Part shown: positions 54,901-64,000 of the stretch, piece by piece
Position numbering within the stretch: position 1 is the stretch's first letter
How the letters are laid out: each line of letters begins with the position of its first letter
Source: Plantago ovata
Lineage: Eukaryota > Streptophyta > Magnoliopsida > Lamiales > Plantaginaceae
Direction: 5' to 3'
Length of the DNA stretch: 64,000 nt
NCBI GenBank assembly: GCA_028274465.1
Contig: CM051456.1
Coordinates: 124,698,880-124,762,879, forward strand
Translations under genes and position numbers: made by a program
The notes under the pieces: generated by a model
The model's input: the letters and a program-made list of their open reading frames with translations, nothing else
Told to the model about the DNA's origin: nothing
Databases searched by the model: none

Positions 54901-56871
54901 TGGATCTCATCAAATTGGTTATGATCCATGGCAGGCGGACAGTGAAGAACATTCCAAAGTATGCTCCTGCGGATTTCTATATTGACAATGTTCTACCTCG
55001 TATTAAGGAGAAGAAGATAATGGCATTGAAGCCTTTTGTTGATCGACTTGGGTGAGCTTTCAGTTATAGTCGATGCGTGCGATAAGTCATCTTTTAAAAA
55101 TGCAACTCATTTTGACTTCCTTAATTGTCAGGTATGATAATGTTCCTCAAGAAATCAACCGGCTAAGATGTAGAGTAAATTATCATGCCTTAAAGTTTCT
55201 TCCAGAGATTGAGCAGATGGCAGATTTACTTCTATCTAGGATGAGAAACCGAACGGGTAGTCCAAATCCTTTCATGTGAGTAATATGGATCATATGGATA
55301 ATTCCTTCTCTTTTATTCATAAGTTAAACTATGTATGAAAAAATTCTTTTTTTTTTATACGGAAGACTTAATCTGTTCTTTGTCTCAGGGCTCTTCATCT
55401 AAGGTTTGAAAAGGTATGGTCGGCCTTTCATTCTGTGATTTTGTCGGAACTAGGGTGGAGAAAGCTCTAATGGCTTTGTACAGATTAAAAGAATGGCCCC
55501 GACGCTTCAAGGTAGCCTATAGTATTGAGCCACATCAAAGTTTAGAAAAATTACATGTACCTTTATGAACTTGAAGTATAGTCCAAGTAAAAAAGGGAAA
55601 CAACAGTACTTATGTTATAAAAATTAGACACCCTCACGTGACAAGCGTACATGTACTATCTTTTTGTTGGGTAGAAGTGGTATACTGTATTTGTCACTTT
55701 CTTACAAGTAGTGAGCAGGTGCACATAACTATGTAGATTGAGTAATATATTTATGTTTTGATCTCCTTTTGTTTTATTGGTTTCAGGATGGTTCTCATCT
55801 TTGGGCCCTGGCTCTCCAGAAGCGGAAGGAGGGTCGCTGTCCCCTTGAGCCTGGTGAGGTAGCCGTGATGCTTCGTGCAATGGGCTATCCTAAAGAAACT
55901 CAGATATATGTAGCTTCTGGGCAGGTTTATGGTGGACAAAACCGCATGGCACCACTTAGGAACATGTTCCCCAATCTTGTAAGAACACAATTCTTATTTG
56001 CTTAGCGCCCCCTTCCCTCCTTCCCCACCCCACGGTGCTACCTACACATTTTCTGAGGCATGGCCTTTTTACGCAAACATCACCTGTTTGCTAAATTACA
56101 CCAACACCTCTGTTGTATTTTCTATTTTGTGGCCTGATGATAAGACCCCCTCCCTCAAACTTTGCATAGATGCCCATAAGCCCTCACTTTGTTTGTTTTA
56201 TGCCAATTAAATGAATAATAATTGTCACAAAATATTTTTTAGTGAATCATTTAAGAATCTACACTTTGTTTTCATCTATCTCATTCCTGCTGCCTGTTTT
56301 GTATCTATTTTCGACTATTAGAGTATTTTTCCAACTTCACAATAAGTGGAGTCTTGGTCTTAAACTGAATACTTTTAAAAGATACTTGTGATTTGGTGAC
56401 TTTGTAGTTAAGTTTTGTTTTGTGAACTGGCCCTTAACGTAAATTGCAATAAGTAAGCATAGTTTCTTCGATAAAAATTGTGAAGAAATTAATTGGGATA
56501 CACCATTACAGGTCACAAAAGAGGAACTAGCCACCAAGTTGGAGCTGGATGGCTTCAGGAAGCATGTGACTAGCTTAGCAGCTCTAGATTTCTTAGTGTG
56601 TTTGAAGTCTGATGTCTTTGTCATGACCCATGGAGGAAATTTTGCTAAGCTCATAATTGGACACAGGCGCTACATGGGCCACCGACAAAAATCCATTAAA
56701 CCAGATAAGGGTCTCATGTCAAAATCTTTAGGTGACCCCTACATGGGTTGGGCTACATTCGTGGAGGATGTCATGGTAACTCACCAGACCCGAACTGGAT
56801 TACCAGAAGAAACTTTTCCCAACTATGACATCTGGGAAAACCCTTTGACACCTTGCATGTGTAGAACATGA
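51955..56871 (+). CDS. Plant O-fucosyltransferase family protein, exon 9 damaged or re-spliced
   Basis: Eleven exons: 51955-52230, 52731-52781, 52870-52960, 53272-53348, 53702-53790, 54520-54639, 54935-55051, 55132-55275, 55389-55413 or 55511, 55787-55978 and 56512-56871. A Golgi type II protein: Ser-rich head, one membrane segment (SRISIAALVAFAVTAVIGIY, near residues 65-90), then the O-FucT domain with IFIHAEGGLNQQRIAICNAV, VGVAKILNATLILPVL, ALHLRFEK and VFVMTHGGNFAKLIIGHRRY. Exon 9 up to 55511 is one base short (AAG-GT-ATG where the family has AAG-GAT-ATG) and runs into a stop. Splicing at AAAG/GTATGG (55413) removes the rest and rejoins exon 10 in frame, giving 513 residues without the 33-residue DMVGLSFCDFVG segment. 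From memory equivalent to At3g26370. Confidence 0.85.
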
Positions 56872-58335
56872 TTGTTATAGTTGTTATAGTTTAGCAAAAG
56901 ATAATAGGAAATTTGTTAATGTTCTGAAGCCAGCCCCGAATTTTTGAAGTGTGTTGTCTCTGAAAGATGGTGTGTCGAAGATACAGATGGAGTCCTTTCG
57001 AGATGCAAGTATGGTTTAATGGGAGATCAAAGTTGACATGTGTGGATCAACAAGAATCACGGTTTAATGCTGCGGTGGCACCATATATAGAGACATATCA
57101 GGGTTTTAATTAATTCTCTATAGAGATTATAGTAGTGTGTATATTATCGGAGTCTGAAATGACTGTCTAATTGATCTACTAATTCTCATTGGCACTGCAC
57201 CTGTTATTCATTTGATTGCCACCATGGAAAATAACTCTACTCTTTGAACTTCTTCATGGACGGTTTAGAACACACTAGTAGTACTTACTGTGTCGCTTCA
57301 AATTGATTGATCACTCACTCACATGTGGCTTTTAGGCACCATTCTCACTTCCCAGTTTATGAGATGTTAGGAGAAATCGAATGCACCTACTATACATGTA
57401 AATAAAGGATTTCCCCCCTGCTATGATAGTAGGTTGAACCGTTGAGTTGTTGTTTTCGTTTTTCTGAGTCATACACATACTTCAAGTCCTTTGAATAGAC
57501 GTGTTATCTGCTTAGTTGATGGATTTACTAAAAAGGTGGTCCTAATTGAATTTCTTTCTAAGATGGTGACAAAACGACTATTAAGTGGTTCAAAGAGTAA
57601 ATTTCTAAGTTTGTACCTAAACAAATATTCTTGTCCTAATGACAGATTTATCAATGACCACTTGGAATTCACCAGTTGCACATGGAGTTATTTTGATAAC
57701 CTTTGTCATTAAGGAAATTAAGGAAATAGGAGTAGGCCGCCGAATATATGTTTATTTTCATATCATTTTGGTTTAAAATTCACTACCATACTTTAATGTC
57801 CACAATACACAATTATAATAATTTACTCAATAATAAAAAAATGGTCTGATAACAGTCCAACTGTGGTGGTAGATTATCTTTGGTACCGGAGCATTTTGAG
57901 CTCCGTCAAAATGTAAGCTGCATTAACTTTTAATTAAATTATGACATGTGATGGTGTCACTAAGATTATTGGTAGAAAGGTTAAAGGTTTGAAAATTTAT
58001 GTTTATAATTATACTAAGCCTAAAGTTTTCAAACTTATAAACTACTCGTATTTAGGTTGGGGATCAATCATTTAATATGCAGTACGGAGGAGCTAGCTAA
58101 GCTAGATGTAAAAAGCCCCTAAAAGAGAATTAATGTTACTCACGGACAACCTCCTTTACGGGGTGAATGATCACGCTAATCAATGATTACACATACATTT
58201 AATCTTCAGACTTACTTTATACTATAATAATCTTAGTGTAGTGATGCACATCCATCCTTGCTCTTTAGAAAGCAACTCTCTGTTTTAATATTGACAAGTA
58301 CACTAGCTAGTCTAGTAGTACTGTAGTAGTAGTGA
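56872..58335. other. Spacer with a GH27 exon fragment
   Basis: 3' flank of the O-fucosyltransferase gene and promoter side of the GH27 gene. At 57862-57891 a 30-base sequence is identical to the start of GH27 exon 3 (58960-58989). Otherwise no gene was recognised. Confidence 0.5.
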
Positions 58336-61300
58336 ATGAATGCAAATTGTGCAGTGAATATGGTGATCCGATTAAGCTCGGCGCTCTTCCTCTCTACTCT
58401 TGTAATTTCAAGGTACTTTCTTATCTCACCCTATTCGGTCTAGTTAAGCTCATCTTACACTGCAAAACTAGTTAGAATTTTGAATTATGTGCCTCTTGAT
58501 TGTTAGTTCTGTGTTTACTGTTTAGATCATGATACCCAGTTCTTGAAATCTTTCTTGTAGTCTGGTAATACAATTTACTTTACTACTCCATATTTCTTGA
58601 TTACGCTCTGAATAATCATTAGTGGGAATTGCTTATATTGTTAACAATAGTAGCTGCTACTGTATCTAGATATAATTAAGTACCTAATTGGTTAAAATCT
58701 TGGTAGTGTCATTTTGCAAAGTCAGTGTCTTGGAGGGGAGATAGAGCAGGCCAGCTCACCACCAAGAGGATGGAACTCTTATGATTCGTTTTGTTGGACG
58801 ATTTCTGAACACGAGTTCCTGCAAAACGCTCAACTTGTAGCTCAACGTCTCCTCCCTCATGGTTATACGGTACTTAAAATGACTGCATTGTACTGTAGTA
58901 AGTTGTGCCTGGAAACCACTAGTAATTCTTGTTTCTTTGTTTGGTTGCATCGTTTAGTATGTGGTGGTAGATTATCTTTGGTACCGGAGGAAAGTTGAGG
59001 GTGCTTATGTTGATTCTCTTGGATTTGATGTCATTGATGAATGGGGAAGGATGGTTCCAGACCCCGGTAGATGGCCTTCCTCTAGGGATGGGAAAGGATT
59101 CATAGAAGTTGCTAAGAAAGTTCATGACATGGGTTTGAAGTTCGGGATTCATGTGATGAGAGGCATGAGTACTCAAGCGTTCAATGCAAATACGCCTATC
59201 CTTGACATTACCACTGTAATGTGCATGAATTTATTGTCTCAACTTTATTCAAATGTGTTGTAAAATTTTATTGATGATGTCTTCACAATAGAATCAGAGG
59301 CCTGGTATGTTTGTCTGATAATTGTCTTCTTCCCGGTTTATGAGTAATAGGGGAAAGCTTATGAAGAGTCAGGAAAGCAGTGGCACGCAAAAGACATAGG
59401 TATCAAGGAGAAGGCTTGTAAATGGATGCATAATGGATTCATGAGTGTTAATACCAACTTAGGAGCTGGACGAGCATTCCTGAGGTCACTCTATCAACAG
59501 TATGCTGATTGGGGTGTCGATTTCAGTAAGTTTTCAGATTTTCATTAAATCCGAGAGAATAATTATGATTTTTTTTTTTGAAACGACAATTGTGATTATA
59601 TTTGAAGACCAGAGAAGTACAGATTAACGGTTCATACCCATAATCAAGTTGAATGACTGAGCAAACTCTTTTCATCGAATATCATTTCATAATCCAGTTT
59701 ACTGTAATCGTTTTTCACAGTTAAACATGACTGCGTGTTTGGTGATGACTTAAGTTTGGATGAGATAAGCTACGTTTCAAAGGTATATACATGTCAAAAA
59801 GACGAGAAGCAAAGTAACAAACATATGCAGTATGCTATTGTGTGAGCCTAACAAAGAATAGTCCTATAATCATGCAGGTTTTGACAGAAGTGAACCGTCC
59901 AATCTTATATTCATTGTCCCCTGGAACTAGCGTCTCACCAGCTATGGCAAAGCATATAAGTGGTATTGTAAACATGTATAGAATTACAGGAGATGACTGG
60001 GATTCTTGGGAAAATGTTTCTGCACATTTTGATGTTACTCGGTAAAGTACATGCCTTACACACTCTTTTCCTATTTAGTATTGATTCTATATTCTGGTTT
60101 GTGAATTTTCCTTTCAGACATATCTGCATTGCTAACTTCGATCCGTCTTGAGTACTATTACCTTAATAAATTCTCTTTCTGTTTTCCGGTTAGAGATTTT
60201 TCTGCAGCTAATATGATTGGAGCCAAAGGACTTAGCGGAAAGTCCTGGCCTGACTTAGATATGCTACCCTTAGGATGGCTTACCGATCAAGGTATATAAA
60301 CCTGACTGAATCCACTTCTTTCCATAAATCTAAGCAGAACAGGTCTAGACAATTCTAGTTTCACCAATCTATCAGCATTCAATGGCCTATTAAACTTCAT
60401 TCAATACCCATTGCTTTTGGCAGGTTCAAACAACGGTCCTCACAGAAAATGTAATCTTACTCTCAATGAACAAAGAACCCAGGTACTTGAACATAGTTAC
60501 CTATTGTACCCTTGTTGTGTTGTAAAGTGTTTGACATTTTTGTTAATTGTAACATCTCCTGGCGCTGCTTTGAACGGAAGTTTTATATGTATAACTTGGA
60601 GTTCTCTGGCAGATGGCATTATGGTCAATAGCTAAGTCACCTCTCATGTTTGGAGGAGATATGAGAAATCTTGACGATTCAACATTCGGTCTAATCAGCA
60701 ATCCCACTCTATTGGAGATAAACACCTTTAGCTCAAATAACATGGAGGCATGTCCTAATTTGCTTTAGTACTGAGTCTCATTATGACATTTGGTAGAATG
60801 CAGAGTCTAAATCTTATCTGTAAGTGCAGTTTCCTTACATTTCAAGCACAAAACACAACCGAGTAAAAAATGTGAATGAACATAGCATCTTGGAGCGCTC
60901 AACACTGAGCCTAAGTAGGTGCGAAGATGATCAGGCAGGAAGATGGTATGCTAGACATGTCGAAGGTGATCTTGAACAAGTATGCTGGAGAGTCAACTCG
61001 AGTACTTCACATGAAAGGCCCTTTTGCCTATTCAAAAGAAGCACCAACCTCTTCTTGTAACAATTCTATACCTTCACCATTTCTGGACTTCTATGGGGGA
61101 AAAAAAAATGTAAGTTACTGTTTCACATATCATATCGACTCCAAATATGATGCAGAGATGAAGATGTGGCCTATAAACAGCGGTATGATGGCAAGGCTCA
61201 TTTACTTAAGACAAGGAAAGCAGCGGTTTGCCTTGGTGCATCTCCAAACCAAAAACTCGCATTGAAAGAACTGAAAAAGGGCTCATTTTCACCATGTAGA

Positions 61301-62212
61301 TGGGATGCGACCCAGGTAATTTGGACATTCATTTTATGAAGCGCATACATGGGGATGAAACACATATAAGCTCTTGGACTGTTTTTATAAAAGAACATGT
61401 AAACACCAGGTTCATGCATGCATAAATTACAATTCTGGAACTTATGTGCTGCTCTTTAATCGCTAGGTAGAATTCACGGATTAGTTTTAACTTCAAATGC
61501 GTGTGCGTCTATAACTCCCGTACGTGTGCAGTTGCAAGCTTTATACCTGATTCTTTTATTGGTACTGTTAATTTTTTCTAGTGTTTGAACTAAATAAAGG
61601 AATCCGTGGACAGATGTGGGAGCTGAACTATGACGGTACTCTGAGAAATAGCTACTCTCGCTTATGTGCATCACTGACCATAGTGAGAGGTAATATTTCG
61701 TATATAGATAAAAAAAAAAGATTGTGAAATTTGTTTATGTAGTGGCTAAGTTTACTTCCATGCACAGCTAAATCAGATTCTTCTAGTGGAGTTCGTGCTT
61801 GGATCGCAACAGGCAGTAAAGGTCTGTGTTGTAAGGCTCTAAGCCCTTAGTTACTTATGATACAAATAATGTTCTTAGCAAAGCGTTAGGTTGGATACTT
61901 GGCTTCTGCCAGGGTTCAAATCTCTGGCTTGTTAAGGTTTTGGGGGTTGATGTATTGCTATTCTTTTCCAATTTAACAAGCGATTTTCGTGTTCCAGGAG
62001 AAGTCTATGCCGCGGTTTTCAACTTGGATCTGGAGAAGACTTCAGTATCAATAAAGATTACTGACCTGGCCAGGGCACTTCCAGGTAGGATTCACGGTTC
62101 ATGCAAAGGGAGGGAAGAATGGAGTGGAAAGGACTTTGGGGTTGTGAAAGATTCATTATCAACAGAAGTTGAAAGCCATGGATGTGCTGTTTTTGTAGTG
62201 AACTGTTCTTAG
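58336..62212 (+). CDS. Secreted GH27 alpha-galactosidase-like protein
   Basis: Fourteen exons: 58336-58412, 58722-58869, 58958-59215, 59351-59525, 59721-59782, 59878-60041, 60194-60291, 60424-60482, 60613-60747, 60830-61056, 61156-61315, 61614-61689, 61768-61821 and 61998-62212. All phases agree, giving about 635 residues. A signal peptide (VIRLSSALFLSTLVIS) is followed by the GH27 barrel: PRGWNSYDSFCWTISEHEFL, VDYLWYRRKVEGAY, KFGIHVMRG, the probable nucleophile in DFIKHDCVFGDD (Asp223), RITGDDWDSW with the probable acid/base Asp, and WPDLDMLPLGWL. The C-terminus is a beta-sandwich-like region. The active site differs from classic alpha-galactosidases (usually KYDNC), so the sugar cleaved is uncertain. 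Intron 9 uses a GC donor. A second in-frame ATG at 58360 is equally usable. From memory resembles At3g26380. Confidence 0.92.
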
Positions 62213-63491
62213 AATCTTAAACATGTACTGATAGAATTCACGAAGCAGCATTTTGAATAACTGGAAATTGAAGCGGATTTGTGTTGTTTTAGAGGAATTC
62301 TTTCGCACATGTATGTGTATAATCAAATTGTGTGATAATGTAGATCTTTGTAGTGCATTGCATTCACCAGACACAACGCGAATAAATATAAATGTAACAT
62401 CGAAATTTTAAATTTTCGTACATTAGTGTTAGCTACTAAAATGGAGGATATATACTCATTTTGATAATAAGTTCTTCTATTCACGAGATACAATTTGAAA
62501 CTTTGCTAGAATCCGTCAAGATTTGAGGTAAGAAGTAGCTTTTGTAATAGTACAATAATAGATGTTTAACAATAATAAGATGTTTTCATGATAATTTCAT
62601 ATCAGTTAACAAAATTCAAACAGTTCAAAAATTTAAAGGGTTTTTTTATACACAAATCTCCAGCTAAAAATTACGCATAAATTAGTGCTCATTAGTTTTT
62701 TACTATTTGACTCCAGCCATTAAATTTTAAATTTAACCTTTTAGACCCTCGGATAAAAACAACTAATATTTTTTAAAATGAAAAAAAATATTAAAGTTAC
62801 ACATAAATTTATAAAAAGTTAAGTAATATATGAGTCTTTTTTAAATTTTGTTAATTTTTTATTCTTTATACTCTTTTTGATACAATTAAGTAATATTCTT
62901 TATACTCTTTTTTATACAATTATATAAACATTTTGTTTAAAAATTTATGAAAAACCAGACCAAATTAACAAAGTTTCAAAAATATTTATATATATATATT
63001 AATTAATTTTTGTTAATTTATGTGTAATTTTAATTATTTTTTGTTTTTAAACAACGACGAAGAGAACACTGACCAAAACTATGTTATCTTCGTATGCATA
63101 ATGAAATTATAATGTAATTTTAATTTTTTGTTTGTATTATAAAAATAATAAAAACAAATCAAGAACATAGAATAATACTTTCATTCGAAACTTGGAATTG
63201 GATTATGATGAATGGATAGGCGGGGGCTGATTTTAGGACTAGTACAAAACAGTGTGACTGGAGTGATGCGATATTTCCTCGGTTGGTGTAATGGGGAAAA
63301 AGAGATAAATGCAAAGAACCTTTGTTTTGTTTTGTTTTGTTTTGTTAATCTCTCTCTATCTTTACTCTCTCTTTCTGACTAATTCTTGGACACACTAAAT
63401 TCACTCCCACAGACATTAACATGTATCATCATCACTATAAATCCCCTCCTGGTTTATTTATGGCTGCTGCACAATTCTCCTTTCTTCAACA
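62213..63491. other. Spacer between GH27 genes
   Basis: Very AT-rich sequence with TATATA at 62988-62998 and a TTTTG microsatellite at 63321-63347 in the probable promoter or leader of the next gene. No coding exon recognised before 63492. Confidence 0.5.
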
Positions 63492-63565
63492 ATGGCCACC
63501 ACACAACAATTTCAATCCAGCTCGCTCCTTTTCATCTTTATCTCCACTCTCTTAATTTCAACAAG
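63492..63565 (+). CDS. First exon of a second GH27-like gene (partial)
   Basis: ATG at 63492 opens a signal peptide (ATTQQFQSSSLLFIFISTLL) and ends in ...ISTAAG/GTTCGC-type donor context at 63565, in phase 2. Exon 1 of the upstream GH27 gene has the same phase, almost the same length (77 against 74 bases) and the same ending (STLVIS then AAG/GT; STLLIS then ACAAG/GT). I infer a tandem paralogue whose catalytic exons lie beyond the window end. Only the signal peptide is visible, so identity is provisional. Confidence 0.6.
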
Positions 63566-64000
63566 GTTCGCTTCTAAAACCTTACGTTTATTGAGTTTGT
63601 ACTGGTTCTGTGTTGCCTATTATGTGTTTGTGATAATACCCAGTTGCTCATAATTGAAATCATGAATTTTGCTGTCAAAAAGTTTGTTTCTTTTTGCTTC
63701 TTGTTTGGTATAAGATGATGTCAAATTGTGAGAATTGATGCTTTTGTTGCAAGAACTATTGAGTAGTTAGTACTGTGCATATATATTCCAGCTTTGATTA
63801 GATACTAGCCCATTTTGTCTGTTTCATTGTTTGGTTAGATGATGTGAAATTGTGAGAATTGATGCTTTTGTTGAAAGAACTAGTTAGTACTGTTCATATA
63901 TATTCCAGGTTTGATTAGATACTAGCCCATTTTGTCTGTTTCATTGCTTATTGGGAAGAGGAAGTTTCTATCATGCTAATGAAATTGATCTTAAGCATTG
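63566..64000 (+). other. Probable first intron with a 125-base tandem repeat
   Basis: A segment beginning AGATGATGTCAAATTGTGAG (63713) recurs from 63838 (AGATGATGTGAAATTGTGAG), a spacing of about 125 bases, with few differences, up to about 63955. No coding exon in it. Confidence 0.8.

Noticed and set aside
1..64000. tRNA, rRNA or microRNA genes
   Set aside because: I scanned by eye for tRNA A/B boxes and conserved rRNA words and saw none I could defend; a covariance-model search would be needed to exclude them.

Overview
This is nuclear DNA from a flowering plant, almost certainly a eudicot. The genes have many short GT-AG introns and AT-rich spacers, and the proteins are typical of plants: sieve-element occlusion proteins, RGLG copine/RING ligase, MKP1 phosphatase, LEA-2/NHL protein and plant O-fucosyltransferase. 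I cannot fix the family or species. Exon models were assembled by hand from splice sites and reading phase.

Left third (1-20.2 kb): a cluster of sieve-element occlusion (SEO) genes, all on the minus strand, coding for structural P-proteins of phloem sieve elements. A tandem segmental duplication of about 7.8 kb (about 1575-9365 and 9485-17285) produced a decayed copy (SEO-A, 2010-5992), an intact copy (SEO-B, 9991-14016) and an orphan last exon (8435-9066). The orphan was copied from the divergent neighbour SEO-D (16375-20168). MITEs inserted in only one of the two units show which insertions came after the duplication.

Middle (20.2-39.1 kb): a 20S proteasome beta-2 subunit (+), a secreted GH5 glycosidase with a ricin-type tail (-), an RGLG-type ubiquitin ligase (-), a long coiled-coil protein of unknown function (+) and a single-exon proline-rich LEA-2/NHL membrane protein (-). 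Two copies of one terminal-inverted-repeat transposon, in opposite orientation, lie at 1-1087 and 31905-33070.

Right part (39.1-64 kb): a transposon- and repeat-rich spacer with a LINE relic and a degenerate tandem array, then an MKP1-type dual-specificity phosphatase (+), a mitochondrial ribosomal protein bS21m gene (-), an O-fucosyltransferase with a one-base exon lesion (+), a GH27 alpha-galactosidase-like gene (+) and the first exon of a second, tandem GH27-like gene cut by the window end. From memory, the order LEA-2, bS21m, O-fucosyltransferase and GH27 matches Arabidopsis chromosome 3 near At3g26350-At3g26380, with GH5 genes also close by there; this needs a search to confirm.

The genes are independent eukaryotic units, not operons. 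The most unusual material is the SEO cluster (decapeptide repeats that change by whole units, exon-level decay, an orphan exon) and the O-fucosyltransferase exon, where one missing base breaks the frame but also creates a splice donor that would restore it.
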